Shown: positions 9,171-18,056, counted from the stretch's first letter. The stretch: 64,000 nt of DNA from Paenibacillus cellulositrophicus (GCF_009363095.1 NZ_CP045295.1:1178001-1242000); one strand, 5' to 3'. The notes: generated by a model from the sequence alone, not told the origin. Numbers and translations are program-made.

Positions 9171-10409
9171 TTATTCGGTAGTCGTCAATGAATCGGGCTG
9201 CTCAAATTTCAGCATATGCCCCAGCTTCATTTGCTTCGTATGCAAGTAGTTCTCGTTGTCCTTATTGGCCTGCATTTGGATCGGCACGCGCTCGACGATT
9301 TCCAGCCCGTAGCCCTCCAGGCCTTTGATTTTACGCGGATTGTTCGTCAGCAGCCGAATTTGGCGAATGCCGAGATCCTTCAATATTTGAGCTCCGATGC
9401 CGTAATCGCGAAGATCCGCGGGGAATCCGAGCTTCAGGTTGGCATCGACCGTATCAAGGCCCTCTTCCTGAAGCTTATAGGCTCTCAGCTTGTTAAGGAG
9501 CCCGATGCCGCGTCCCTCCTGGCGCATGTACAGCAGCACGCCGCGGCCTTCTTCGTTGATCTGCCGGAGTGCGGCTTCAAACTGCGGGCCGCAATCGCAG
9601 CGATGGGAATGGAACACGTCCCCTGTCAGGCATTCGGAATGGACGCGGGTGAGCACCGGCTCCCCGGATGCGATGTCCCCTTTGACGAGCGCCAAATGTT
9701 CTTTATTGTCCACCGCATTCGTATAGGCGACGACCTGGAACTCGCCGAAGTCCGTCGGCATCCGCACCGAAACCTCGCGGGTAACGAGCTTTTCCTTATT
9801 GTTGCGGTACTGGATCAAATCCTTGATGCTGATCAGCTTGAGGCCGTGTTTCTTGGCGATCTGCGCGAGGTCCGGCAGCCGTGCCATCGTCCCGTCCTCT
9901 TTGATGATCTCGCAGATCACTCCGGCCGGGAACGATCCGCTGAGACGGGCGAGATCCACCGCCGCTTCAGTATGGCCGGCGCGCCGGAGCACGCCGCCGG
10001 TTTTGGCAATCAGCGGAAACATGTGGCCGGGGCGCCGGAAATCGGCTGCAGTCGCTTCTTGATCGGCCAGCGCTTTGGCGGTCAGGGACCGCTCATAGGC
10101 GGAGATGCCCGTTGTCGTCTCCTTGTGGTCGATGGAGACGGTAAAGGCCGTGCCGTGATGGTCCGTATTGTTCGATACCATCGGCTTCAGGCCGAGCTCA
10201 GCGGCTCTTTCCTCGGTAATCGGCATGCAGACCAGTCCGCGTCCTTCCGTGATCATGAAGTTGATGACTTCAGGCGTTGCCTGATCCGCCAAGGCGATAA
10301 AATCGCCTTCGTTCTCGCGGTCTTCGTCGTCCACGACGATAACGACCTTGCCTGCCGACAAGTCAGACACCGCATCTTCAATGCGGTCAAACACAAAATC
10401 CTCCTCCAT
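9171..10409 (-). CDS. ribBA: Bifunctional DHBP synthase / GTP cyclohydrolase II
   Basis: 412-aa fusion that supplies both branches of riboflavin synthesis. The N-terminal ~200 residues are 3,4-dihydroxy-2-butanone 4-phosphate synthase ([19 protein letters not shown]). The C-terminal half is GTP cyclohydrolase II with the zinc cysteines in [19 protein letters not shown] and the RQEGRGIGL motif. AGGAGG lies upstream of ATG 10409. It is the third gene of ribD-ribE-ribBA-ribH and is controlled by the upstream FMN riboswitch. All key residues appear intact. Confidence 0.96.
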   Translation of the reverse strand: MEEDFVFDRIEDAVSDLSAGKVVIVVDDEDRENEGDFIALADQATPEVINFMITEGRGLVCMPITEERAAELGLKPMVSNNTDHHGTAFTVSIDHKETTTGISAYERSLTAKALADQEATAADFRRPGHMFPLIAKTGGVLRRAGHTEAAVDLARLSGSFPAGVICEIIKEDGTMARLPDLAQIAKKHGLKLISIKDLIQYRNNKEKLVTREVSVRMPTDFGEFQVVAYTNAVDNKEHLALVKGDIASGEPVLTRVHSECLTGDVFHSHRCDCGPQFEAALRQINEEGRGVLLYMRQEGRGIGLLNKLRAYKLQEEGLDTVDANLKLGFPADLRDYGIGAQILKDLGIRQIRLLTNNPRKIKGLEGYGLEIVERVPIQMQANKDNENYLHTKQMKLGHMLKFEQPDSLTTTE

Positions 10410-10465
10410 GGGTTTCCCTCCTATTCCTGCATGGGCTTATTGGCCTGTCTGTCCTCTTGCCTGCC

Positions 10466-11131
10466 TCATGCAAATCCGTGTTGTGCTAGCAGCTCCAGGC
10501 TGATTCCCGAAGGTTCAGGACGCCCATTCCCTTCCCCTGTTCGGTAGTGAAGCAAATGGTCCACATATTTTCCGAGAATGTCGCATTCCAGATTTAGCGC
10601 ACTTCCAGGCTTTTTGTCTGCCAGACTCGTCTCCGCAAGCGTATGTGGGATAATGGAAACGGTGAATGTTGTGGCGCTCGTCTTGACCACCGTCAAGCTG
10701 ATGCCGTCCAGGGTAATAGATCCTTGCGGGATGATGTAGCGGAGCAGGGCGGTATCTTCCGGCTCCACTTCGATCAAAACCGCATTCTGATCCCGGTCCA
10801 TCGCCCGGATCGTCCCTGTCCCGTCGGCATGTCCCTGCACGATATGTCCGCCGAAGCGGGCGCCCACCTGCATGGCGCGCTCCAAATTCACCCGGCTTCC
10901 AGCCCCCAGCGATTTCAAAGTGGAATGGCGGTACGTTTGCGGCATGACGTCCACCGCGAACGAACGGGCTCCAATCTCGACAGCCGTGAGGCAGACGCCA
11001 TTGACCGAGACGCTGTCCCCGATTTTGAGATCGCCCATAATCCGGGAGGCCTCGATATGGAGGATCATCGTTTCCCCTTTGCTGGAGACGCCCCGCATGA
11101 CGCCGACCTCTTCAACCAAACCGGTAAACAT
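10466..11131 (-). CDS. ribE: Riboflavin synthase alpha subunit
   Basis: 221-aa enzyme that dismutates two lumazine molecules to riboflavin. Two tandem lumazine-binding barrels are visible: residues 1-~97 (MFTGLVEEVGVM, SVNGVCLTA, FAVDVMPQT) and ~98-190 (GHIVQGHADGTG, ITLDGISLTV, FTVSIIPHT). ATG 11131 is chosen because it begins the invariant MFTG and has AAAGGAGC upstream; 16 open codons before it are not family-like. It is the second gene of the rib operon. B. subtilis nomenclature also uses ribE. Confidence 0.95.
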   Translation of the reverse strand: MFTGLVEEVGVMRGVSSKGETMILHIEASRIMGDLKIGDSVSVNGVCLTAVEIGARSFAVDVMPQTYRHSTLKSLGAGSRVNLERAMQVGARFGGHIVQGHADGTGTIRAMDRDQNAVLIEVEPEDTALLRYIIPQGSITLDGISLTVVKTSATTFTVSIIPHTLAETSLADKKPGSALNLECDILGKYVDHLLHYRTGEGNGRPEPSGISLELLAQHGFA

Positions 11132-11234
11132 CGCAACCGCTCCTTTCTGTCCTGTAAAGTAGTCTTTCATACGATTCATATCGTTAACCGTGTGCAGCTC
11201 ATTAAATAGTTAAGTATCGTTTTTCCGGATCATG

Positions 11235-12344
11235 TCATGCCGGCCAAACCGGCTTACCGCTGATGCAGACGTTATCCCCAAGCACTTCGGTCTCTACGTC
11301 TTCTAGCCGGACGGCGTCCGCCATCTTGTCGGCGCCTCGCAGCGAGAAGTTGACGGGGGCCGCCGGACCTCCAACGATTTTCGGTGCGAAATAGAGCACG
11401 ATCCGGTCGATCAGCCGGGCCTCCAGCAAGGCACCGTTCAGCCGGCCGCCGCCTTCCACCAGAATCGAGCCGATCTCACGTTTGCCCAGCTCCTGCATCG
11501 CCAGGCGAAGATCGACCTGCGGGCTCGATCCGCAGCGGATCGTTTCTACGCCGAACTCCTTAAGGGCATCCGCCTTATCCAGATCGGCGCGTTCCGTCGT
11601 CAAAATGACGGTCGGCGCAGCTCCATCCTGAACAACCTTGGACTCAAGCGGAATCCGCAGCAAGGAATCGACGACGATCCGTACAGGATTCAGACCGATG
11701 GTGCCCTGCAGCCGGGTAGTCAGCTGCGGATTGTCCGCGATCACCGTATTTACGCCAACCATAATCCCTTGATGGCGGTGGCGGAGCGTATGAACCTGCT
11801 CCCGGGCCGCTTCGTTCGTGATCCATTTACTGTCTCCCGATTCGGCCGCGATGCGCCCGTCCAGCGTGCTTGCTGTCTTGACCGTCACATAGGGAAGCCC
11901 GGTCGTAATATACTTGATAAACTTTTCGTTCAAGCGGCGGGACCTGTCACCGAGCAGTCCGACTTCGACCTCAATCCCGCTGTGGCGGAGCAGCTCGATT
12001 CCTCTGCCCGCCACTTGGGGGTTGGGATCTTCGCAGGCAACGACGACCCGCTTCACCTTCTCGCGTATGAGGCGTTCGCTGCAGGGCGGCGTTTTTCCGT
12101 AATGGCTGCAGGGCTCCAGCGTTACATAGACCGTACTCCCTTCCGCACGGTCACCCGCCATATTCAGCGCATGTACTTCCGCATGGGCGGTTCCCCGCTG
12201 CAAATGCGTGCCAAGCCCAACCATAGCCCCGTCTTGGACAACGACGCAGCCGACAACCGGATTGATCCCGGTCTGACCCTGCGCCCGCTCCGCCATATCG
12301 AGTGCAAGCGCCATATAAAATTCATCGTTGATGATGCCGTCCAT
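11235..12344 (-). CDS. ribD: Bifunctional diaminohydroxyphosphoribosylaminopyrimidine deaminase / 5-amino-6-(5-phosphoribosylamino)uracil reductase
   Basis: 369-aa enzyme for the deamination and reduction steps after GTP ring opening. The N-terminal cytidine-deaminase-like domain has the zinc site HAEVHAL and EPCSHYGKTPPC (residues ~50-85). The C-terminal reductase domain (~145-365) has KTASTLDGRIA, WITNEAAREQVH and ILVEGGGRLNGALLE. GGGGGAG lies upstream of ATG 12344. It is first in the rib operon, about 180 bases after the riboswitch terminator. Confidence 0.96.
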   Translation of the reverse strand: MDGIINDEFYMALALDMAERAQGQTGINPVVGCVVVQDGAMVGLGTHLQRGTAHAEVHALNMAGDRAEGSTVYVTLEPCSHYGKTPPCSERLIREKVKRVVVACEDPNPQVAGRGIELLRHSGIEVEVGLLGDRSRRLNEKFIKYITTGLPYVTVKTASTLDGRIAAESGDSKWITNEAAREQVHTLRHRHQGIMVGVNTVIADNPQLTTRLQGTIGLNPVRIVVDSLLRIPLESKVVQDGAAPTVILTTERADLDKADALKEFGVETIRCGSSPQVDLRLAMQELGKREIGSILVEGGGRLNGALLEARLIDRIVLYFAPKIVGGPAAPVNFSLRGADKMADAVRLEDVETEVLGDNVCISGKPVWPA

Positions 12345-12524
12345 TCATCTCCCCCCTTGTTCGGAATCGGGACATCCCCTCAAAGCTAAGTCTCGGCTTC
12401 GGGCGCTTTGCGGATACTTCGCATGTTGTAAATTCCATGGTAAATCACCTTACCATGCGCAGCTTTGGCTCCGCGCTGTTCAAACCGGTACTCTCCGGGG
12501 ATCCCCCAGGTCTTTGTAAAAAAG

Positions 12525-12562
12525 CAAAAAGCCCCGGGATGGCTTAAACCATCCTCGGGGCT
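12525..12562 (-). terminator. Regulatory terminator of the rib leader
   Basis: Minus-strand hairpin AGCCCCGAGGATGG / CCATCCCGGGGCT with a 4-5-base loop and an AT-rich T-tract, between the FMN aptamer and ribD. Its left arm (12551-12561) is complementary, with one bulged base, to the 5' end of the aptamer (12917-12928). That fits an antiterminator/terminator switch. Confidence 0.85.
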
Positions 12563-12574
12563 GTGAGAGACAAG

Positions 12575-12676
12575 TCAGATACACTCCAATAAGGCTGCAG
12601 AATCCCAATAATCAGGATCAGCCAAATAAGTCATCGGTAGCGTAAAGTCGTCAGCAAACAGAAGCCGTCCCGCCAT
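12575..12676 (-). CDS. Putative 33-codon leader ORF between FMN aptamer and terminator
   Basis: An ATG-started, TGA-ended ORF of 33 codons (protein begins MAGRLLFADDF and ends LLECI) lies in the ~200-base stretch between the FMN riboswitch and its terminator. AGAAGG precedes the ATG by 6 bases. The stop falls 13 bases before the terminator stem, a spacing that could let ribosomes influence folding. No family is recognised, and an ORF of this length can occur by chance. Translation is not demonstrated; treat as a candidate only. Confidence 0.35.
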   Translation of the reverse strand: MAGRLLFADDFTLPMTYLADPDYWDSAALLECI

Positions 12677-12762
12677 GGACAACCTTCTATTTTGTGAAAA
12701 CAACCACGTACACGTGACATCTTATTGGACAGCTGCACTCCCAACTGAAGTGCACGCTTTCT

Positions 12763-12929
12763 CTCCTTCTCCCATCCAGACTATACTGTCGGTCCCGGAT
12801 TTGCACCAGGTCCACCGTACGCTCAGCGTCAAACGAAGCGTCCGGGTCACGGACTGAGACGAGCGCCAGAACTGATCGGCTGCCGCGTCATCACCGCCGG
12901 TAGGGAATTTCACCCTGCCCCGAAGGATA
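12763..12929 (-). promoter_or_regulatory. FMN riboswitch (RFN element)
   Basis: The minus strand reads TATCCTTCGGGGCAGGGTG, AAATTCCCTACCGGCGGTGA, then AGTCCGTGACCCG. It continues with GGTGGACCTGGTGCAAATCC, GGGACCGACAGTATAGTC and TGGATGGGAGAAGGAG. These blocks occur in the order and near-consensus form of the RFN/FMN aptamer. FMN binding is known to cause premature termination of rib transcripts. The aptamer lies ~420 bases before ribD, with a terminator in between. Confidence 0.95.
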
Positions 12930-13050
12930 TAACCAATATCAATATGCAATTGTTAGATGGAATCGCTGCCTAATGGAAGCCCATCTATATTAGGAAATGT
13001 TAACACTGCCTCCGCAAAAAATCAATACGTCCCTTTTCCCGGCCCTGAAC

Positions 13051-13091
13051 AAAAAGCCGCTTGTCCCTCTTTGAAGAAGGGAAAGCGGCTG
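13051..13091 (-). terminator. Terminator after ppiB
   Basis: Minus-strand hairpin AGCCGCTTTCCCTTC / GAGGGACAAGCGGCT followed by five T, 24 bases past the ppiB stop. Confidence 0.9.
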
Positions 13092-13114
13092 ATAAATCGT
13101 GCGCGACTCGCAGA

Positions 13115-13546
13115 TTAAGCTTCGTATACTTCGACCGTCTTCATCACGTCGCGGCCTTGGAACGCGTCGACGTATTCCATGCCCTTCGTCACTTTGCCGA
13201 ATACGGTATGCTGCCCGTCGAGATGCGGCTGCGGCTGGTAGCAGATATAGAACTGGCTTCCGCCGGTGTTACGGCCGGCATGTGCCATCGCCAGCGATCC
13301 GCGCTCGTGTTTGTTCGGGTTGATTTCGCAATTGATCGTGTAGCCAGGGCCGCCGGTACCGGTGCCGTTCGGGCAACCGCCCTGCGCAACGAATCCCGGA
13401 ATGACGCGGTGGAACACCAGACCGTTGTAGAAACCGGAGTTTGCCAGTTTCTCAAAGTTCGCCACCGTGTTCGGAGCGTCTTTTTCAAACAGATCGAGCA
13501 GCACTTCGCCGCCGTTTTCAAGAGTGATTTTTGCTTGCTTGGCCAT
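13115..13546 (-). CDS. ppiB: Peptidyl-prolyl cis-trans isomerase, cyclophilin type
   Basis: 143-aa cytoplasmic cyclophilin that speeds prolyl isomerisation in protein folding. It shows [16 protein letters not shown] (catalytic Arg in FHR), [20 protein letters not shown] and [16 protein letters not shown] 13546 has AAAGGAG about 11 bases upstream, and the resulting length equals B. subtilis PpiB. Transcribed alone: a sigma-A-like promoter lies upstream and a terminator downstream. Located between lysA and the rib operon, as in B. subtilis. Confidence 0.95.
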   Translation of the reverse strand: MAKQAKITLENGGEVLLDLFEKDAPNTVANFEKLANSGFYNGLVFHRVIPGFVAQGGCPNGTGTGGPGYTINCEINPNKHERGSLAMAHAGRNTGGSQFYICYQPQPHLDGQHTVFGKVTKGMEYVDAFQGRDVMKTVEVYEA

Positions 13547-13597
13547 TATGTCAATGACTCCTTTCATGTCTTTCCTGAGTGTTAACAGACATCTTCT

Positions 13598-13626
13598 AGT
13601 TTACTATGAAATCCCGGGCGAAGCAA
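13598..13626 (-). promoter_or_regulatory. Putative sigma-A promoter of ppiB
   Basis: Minus strand TTGCTT, 17-base spacer, TAAACT, about 50 bases upstream of the ppiB start. Confidence 0.5.
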
Positions 13627-13662
13627 AATAATTCCGTACTTCTCATCGTTCTATAAACGCGC

Positions 13663-13704
13663 AAAAGGACCCCTCTGCATTCCCCAATACAGAGATGATC
13701 CTTT
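13663..13704 (-). terminator. Probable terminator after lysA
   Basis: Minus-strand hairpin AAAGGATCATCTCTGTAT / GCAGAGGGGTCCTTTT, imperfect, ending in TTTT, ~65 bases past the lysA stop. Confidence 0.7.
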
Positions 13705-13770
13705 ATACTGCGCACCAATTCATTTACCAGAGGCGCTGGCGAACAGCGCCTGTCCCCTTAATGTATCTCC

Positions 13771-15102
13771 TTACTTAAGCACAGCCTGCTTTGCGATCCG
13801 CTCAGGAATGACATCGTGGCCGATGATATCCTGAAGGCTCTCGCGGCGAACAACCAGGTCGCTTTGACCTTGGTTCACGAACACGACCGCCGGTTTGCGG
13901 ATCCGGTTGTAGTTGCTCGCCATGGAATAGTTGTAGGCCCCTGTGCACGAAACGGCGAGCAGGTCACCGTTATTGACTTTCGGAAGCTCTGCATCCCAAA
14001 TCAGCATGTCGCCGCTCTCGCAGCATTTGCCGGCAATGGACACGGTTTCTTCCGGCTTGTCGTTGGCACGGTTGGCCAGCATGGCCTCATACTTCGACTC
14101 GTACAGCGCCGGGCGCGGGTTGTCCGTCATGCCGCCATCCACGGCCACGTACTTGCGCACACCCGGAATATCCTTGCTGGTGCCGACGGTGTACAAGGTT
14201 GTCCCCGCATCGCCCACGATGCTGCGGCCCGGTTCCACCCAAATTTCCGGCAGCTCGCTTCCCCACTCGGCAAAATGCGTTTTCACCGCGTCGGTAATCG
14301 CCTTCACGTACTGGCTGACTTCAAGCGGCGTGTCGCCTTCAACGTATCGGATGCCAAAGCCTCCGCCGAGGTTCACTACTTTGAACTGCACGCCCAGCTG
14401 TTCTTTGACACTCTTGGCAAATTCGGCTACACGCTGAACCGCCATCTGAAATCCGTCGACCTCGAAGATTTGCGACCCGATATGGGAATGGACGCCAAGA
14501 AGCTCCAGATGCTCCTGAGCGGCAGCTGCTTTGACGGCTTCAAACGCAGAGCCGTTACCGATGTCGAAACCGAATTTCGAGTCGGTTTGGCCGGTTGAAA
14601 TATATTCATGCGTATGAGCTTCAACCCCTGGTGTGACGCGGAGCAAAATGTTGACCTTCACCTTTTTCTCAGCCGCCACCGATTCCAGCACATGCAGCTC
14701 AACAAAATTGTCTACGACGAAGCAGCCGATGCCGGCGTCGATCGCCATTTCCATCTCTTCCACCGTCTTGTTGTTGCCGTGGAAATGGATGCGCTTGGTC
14801 GGGAAGCCTGCCTGAAGCGCCGTGAACAATTCGCCGTCGGACACGACGTCTAGAGACATGTCCTCTTCCTCTGCGATCCGGCACATGGCCATGACGCAGA
14901 ACGCCTTGCTGGCGTAAGCCACCTGGAATTTCAGTCCGGACGCACGGAACGCATCGACGTATTCGCGGCACCGCGTGCGGACCAGCTCCTCGTCGACGAT
15001 ATAAAGCGGCGTACCATACTGCTTCTTCAGCTCGGTAACGTCACAGCCACCGATTTCCAGGTGACCGTCCGCATTGATTTTACTTGTACCATGTAGAAAC
15101 AT
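13771..15102 (-). CDS. lysA: Diaminopimelate decarboxylase
   Basis: 443-aa PLP enzyme catalysing the last step of lysine synthesis (meso-diaminopimelate to lysine). The alanine-racemase-like barrel has the PLP lysine in VAYASKAFC, the HFHGNNKT motif and the glycine-rich NLGGGFGIRY phosphate loop. The C-terminal domain has EPGRSIVG, GKCCESGD (active-site Cys) and GAYNYSMASNYN. ATG 15102 has AAGGGA 8 bases upstream. A sigma-A-like promoter precedes it; no lysine riboswitch is visible. It lies downstream of spoVAF, as in B. subtilis. Confidence 0.96.
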   Translation of the reverse strand: MFLHGTSKINADGHLEIGGCDVTELKKQYGTPLYIVDEELVRTRCREYVDAFRASGLKFQVAYASKAFCVMAMCRIAEEEDMSLDVVSDGELFTALQAGFPTKRIHFHGNNKTVEEMEMAIDAGIGCFVVDNFVELHVLESVAAEKKVKVNILLRVTPGVEAHTHEYISTGQTDSKFGFDIGNGSAFEAVKAAAAQEHLELLGVHSHIGSQIFEVDGFQMAVQRVAEFAKSVKEQLGVQFKVVNLGGGFGIRYVEGDTPLEVSQYVKAITDAVKTHFAEWGSELPEIWVEPGRSIVGDAGTTLYTVGTSKDIPGVRKYVAVDGGMTDNPRPALYESKYEAMLANRANDKPEETVSIAGKCCESGDMLIWDAELPKVNNGDLLAVSCTGAYNYSMASNYNRIRKPAVVFVNQGQSDLVVRRESLQDIIGHDVIPERIAKQAVLK

Positions 15103-15160
15103 ATTATGCATCCCTTCGCTTTCCTTGGAAATGTAAATATTCCATGTGAACTTTTACATC

Positions 15161-15188
15161 AGTATACCAGACAAGGGAAGAGAATGAA
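15161..15188 (-). promoter_or_regulatory. Putative sigma-A promoter of lysA
   Basis: Minus strand TTCATT, 16-base spacer, TATACT preceded by TGG (extended -10), ~60 bases upstream of lysA. Confidence 0.5.
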
Positions 15189-15218
15189 TGGATTTTTTTG
15201 CACAACATTTGTGTTTTC

Positions 15219-16982
15219 CTACGACTGTTCGCGGTTGTCCGGGTTCTTCGCCATCCGCGTATTATCCCTCGTTTTGTTGAAAGACGGCCTTTTCTTGCTC
15301 TCAAGCACAGGGAAGCGCAGCAGCACTTCAGACAGAGCCTTTGCATTAAACGGTATAAACGGCCATAGATAAGACGAGTTGTAAGACCGGTGCAGCGTCA
15401 GCAGAAGGATCAGCAGCGTCGTCCCGACAACCAATCCCTGCACTTTGAAAATAGCCACCGCGACCAGCAGCACAAGCCTCACCATCCGGTTGGCTAACCC
15501 CAGCTCATAGCTCGGCGTGGCGAACATGCCGATGGCCGCTACAGCCATGTACAAGACGACCTCATTGACGAACAAGCCTGTTTTCACCGCGATATCCCCG
15601 ACGAGGATCGCCGCGATGAGGCCCATGGCCGAAGCCAGCGGGGTCGGCGTATGCACAGCGGCCAGTCGGAGGAGATCGACGCCGAACTCAACCAGCAGAA
15701 ACTGGGCGATAAGCGGAATTTTACCCGTATCGTGCGGCCCGATGAAATTTAATTCCGGAGGCTTCAGATGCGGATCGATCACAAGCAGCATCCAGAGCGG
15801 AAGCAGAAACATGGAGGCGAAAATACCCAGAAACCGGACCCACCTGAGGTAGGTCCCCATAAATGCCGTCTGCCGGTTCTCTTCGGCATGCTGGCACAGG
15901 TCGAAAAACGTAGTCGGCATGACCATCACACTCGGCGAGGTGTCCACGAACACCACTACCCTGCCTTCTAAGATATGCGAAGCGACCACGTCCGGTCTCT
16001 CTGAATATCTGACCAGCGGATACGGATGCCATCCCTTGTTGATGATCACTTCCTCCAGCTGCTTGTCGCCTTGGGGAAGGCCGTCGATGTCAATACTTTT
16101 GATTTTCTTCCGGATGGAGTCTACTTGAACCTTATCCACAATGTCGTCGATATAAGCAATACAGACGTCCGTCCGCGTCCTCCGCCCGACCTGCACAAGC
16201 TCGCTTTTGAATCCGGGGTCGCGGATCCGCCGCCGCACGAGGGCGATGTTGGTAAGCAGCGTTTCGGTGAACCCGTCACGTGCACCCCGCACCACCCGTT
16301 CAATACTTGGTTCTTCGGGGCTACGGACCGGATAATTCCGGGTATCTAAAATGATGCACGCCCGTTCTCCCTCGATGAATAGTGCGGACATTCCCATCAG
16401 TACTTTATTGACTGCCGCGCTGAGCTTGTCGACAATCTCGACCTGAATATGCGGGATGTAAAATTCAAAAAAGGACTTAAGCGCATCCGAAGTAAGCTGG
16501 TCGGCGGACAAATAGGTAAGCCGCTTCAGTATTTCCAGCATGATGTTGTCTTTGGCAAAGCCGTTAATGAAGAACAATCCCGTGTTCTGGCCGGCGAGGG
16601 TCATTTCGCGAAACACGATGTCAAAGGATGAACCCAGGCCCACCACTTCCTTGAGCGTGTTTTTGGTCGTCTCCAGGCTTTCCGGAATTTCATCCTTATC
16701 CTGCCAATAGATGATGGATTCCTCGACGGTGTCGGATCTTTCCTGGTCGCGTTTTTCCTGCATCCGCTTATCTTCTCCGCCGTCACCCGCTGCCTTATGC
16801 TCATCCTCAGCCTGTTCTTCGCCGCCTTCACGCCGGCCCGCCGTCCTCCGGGGCTCCTTCCCCTCCTCCGACGGATGAGAAGCGTCTTCCTTCTTCTCTT
16901 TCGATTCGTCCCCGTACTGCATGATCATCGCAATGCCGGCAGGGTCCTCTACGTTGATTTCCTGATCCTTGTCATCTCTCAC
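15219..16982 (-). CDS. spoVAF: Stage V sporulation protein AF (GerA/SpoVAF family)
   Basis: 587-aa spore inner-membrane protein related to GerA-type A subunits. A charged, Glu/Lys-rich N-terminal extension (residues ~20-100) precedes a soluble domain (ETTKNTLKEVVGLGSSFD, RTRTDVCIAYIDDI, GRVVVFVDTSPSVMVMPTTFFD). Transmembrane segments follow from ~residue 375, with HTPTPLASAMGL and FATPSYELGLANRMVR. The start is GTG 16982 with AAGGAGG 8 bases upstream; the longer frame runs back into spoVAB. It directly follows spoVAB, so spoVAC-AD-AE are missing here. SpoVAF is known to act with the SpoVA channel in germination. A GerA-type receptor subunit is a less likely alternative. Confidence 0.85.
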   Translation of the reverse strand: MRDDKDQEINVEDPAGIAMIMQYGDESKEKKEDASHPSEEGKEPRRTAGRREGGEEQAEDEHKAAGDGGEDKRMQEKRDQERSDTVEESIIYWQDKDEIPESLETTKNTLKEVVGLGSSFDIVFREMTLAGQNTGLFFINGFAKDNIMLEILKRLTYLSADQLTSDALKSFFEFYIPHIQVEIVDKLSAAVNKVLMGMSALFIEGERACIILDTRNYPVRSPEEPSIERVVRGARDGFTETLLTNIALVRRRIRDPGFKSELVQVGRRTRTDVCIAYIDDIVDKVQVDSIRKKIKSIDIDGLPQGDKQLEEVIINKGWHPYPLVRYSERPDVVASHILEGRVVVFVDTSPSVMVMPTTFFDLCQHAEENRQTAFMGTYLRWVRFLGIFASMFLLPLWMLLVIDPHLKPPELNFIGPHDTGKIPLIAQFLLVEFGVDLLRLAAVHTPTPLASAMGLIAAILVGDIAVKTGLFVNEVVLYMAVAAIGMFATPSYELGLANRMVRLVLLVAVAIFKVQGLVVGTTLLILLLTLHRSYNSSYLWPFIPFNAKALSEVLLRFPVLESKKRPSFNKTRDNTRMAKNPDNREQS

Positions 16983-16995
16983 GAAGCGTTCCTCC

Positions 16996-17418
16996 TTACT
17001 TTCTGTAAACAAACCAGTCAAACAGGGAACCCGCCACTTTTCCCGTGACCATCGCCATCAAAAAACCGAACAGGTAGCGGGTCATCTGCAGCCTTTTAGC
17101 CAAAATGGGCAGCACGTTGAGCACTTCGGTGAGCGCGGCGGCCAGCATACCGACGAATATCCCGTTAAACAGCCCGATCAAGAGGCCGGCCAGCGGTCCC
17201 AAGGATAGTTTCCAGTTCCAAAAGTCGAACACGGTCCCGACCAGCGACCCAGTTACCATCGCCCCTTCGTACCAGTGAACCCGATTATAGGATGAAGTCA
17301 GCTGAGCCAGCCTTGGAATCATGTCCAGAACGATGAACAGCGCAATAACGCCGCCGCCAACCGCAATTCCCCCGGCAATCCCGAGCAGTATTTGGATGAT
17401 CCAGCCGACCAGAATCAA
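16996..17418 (-). CDS. spoVAB: Stage V sporulation protein AB
   Basis: 140-aa membrane protein with about four hydrophobic helices. It contains FVGMLAAALTEVLNVLPILAKR, which closely resembles the most conserved part of B. subtilis SpoVAB. Known role: part of the spoVA locus needed for dipicolinic acid uptake into the forespore, though AB itself is not universal. ATG 17418 overlaps the spoVAA stop by four bases, so translation is coupled. Confidence 0.9.
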   Translation of the reverse strand: MILVGWIIQILLGIAGGIAVGGGVIALFIVLDMIPRLAQLTSSYNRVHWYEGAMVTGSLVGTVFDFWNWKLSLGPLAGLLIGLFNGIFVGMLAAALTEVLNVLPILAKRLQMTRYLFGFLMAMVTGKVAGSLFDWFVYRK

Positions 17419-18056
17419 GACGAATCCCCCTGACGGTTCGCGGTTTTCATCCGTTTATATTCCTCGGCAACGACGTACTGGTCGATATTTTCCTGGTACA
17501 GAAACATTTCCACTTCCAGCGGGGTCGGCTCCTCGTTCCACTTCTTTTTGAATAAATGGTTGAAGAAAACGACCATGCCAAACCCGATGCCGAAGGAATA
17601 AGCCGTCTGGAACAAGTAGGGATGCTCGTCCCGGCGGCCGGTCACCATTTCCACCGTACGGATCTGCACCTCCTGCATGTTCACGTCCGCATGGAAATTC
17701 ATGATCGTCAGTGCTGACCCGAAGAAAAGGAGGAGCCAGACGAGGATGAATAGGATCAGTGACGGTTTCTTCTCCTTTTTTACCACTTCCACCAGGGAGT
17801 GCTTGTTCCCCATCGACTCAATGCGGACGCCCGGAATGAGCTCCTGGATCTTCGGTATGATGTGCATCATGTCAATTAACAACAAATTTCCATCCCACTT
17901 ATGGGGATGAACCAGCTCCAGGCTGCGGAGCGAAGATTCCCACTCGGGGTCGCATAAAATCCGGGCGATGTGGCCGAGGGTCACGACCCTTCCAGCGGAA
18001 ATCGGTACGCGGCTGCGCAGCTGCAGGTAGACCGTAGGCAATCCGTGATCAGACAT
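17415..18056 (-). CDS. spoVAA: Stage V sporulation protein AA
   Basis: 213-aa protein with a soluble N-terminal domain (VYLQLRSRVPISAGRVVTLG) and two C-terminal transmembrane helices (~residues 98-118 and 148-168). A charged tail follows. Length and layout match SpoVAA. AAAGGAG lies upstream of ATG 18056. It starts the spoVA unit, just after the sigF terminator; forespore sigma-G control is expected from the family, but I could not place a convincing promoter. Confidence 0.88.
   Translation of the reverse strand: MSDHGLPTVYLQLRSRVPISAGRVVTLGHIARILCDPEWESSLRSLELVHPHKWDGNLLLIDMMHIIPKIQELIPGVRIESMGNKHSLVEVVKKEKKPSLILFILVWLLLFFGSALTIMNFHADVNMQEVQIRTVEMVTGRRDEHPYLFQTAYSFGIGFGMVVFFNHLFKKKWNEEPTPLEVEMFLYQENIDQYVVAEEYKRMKTANRQGDSS

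Noticed and set aside
9216..10547. 443-codon plus-strand ORF opposite ribBA
   Set aside because: Complement of a conserved enzyme gene; composition is typical of an antisense frame in GC-rich codons.
15103..15218. Lysine riboswitch upstream of lysA
   Set aside because: The gap is only ~115 bases and lacks L-box consensus blocks; only a sigma-A-like promoter is visible.
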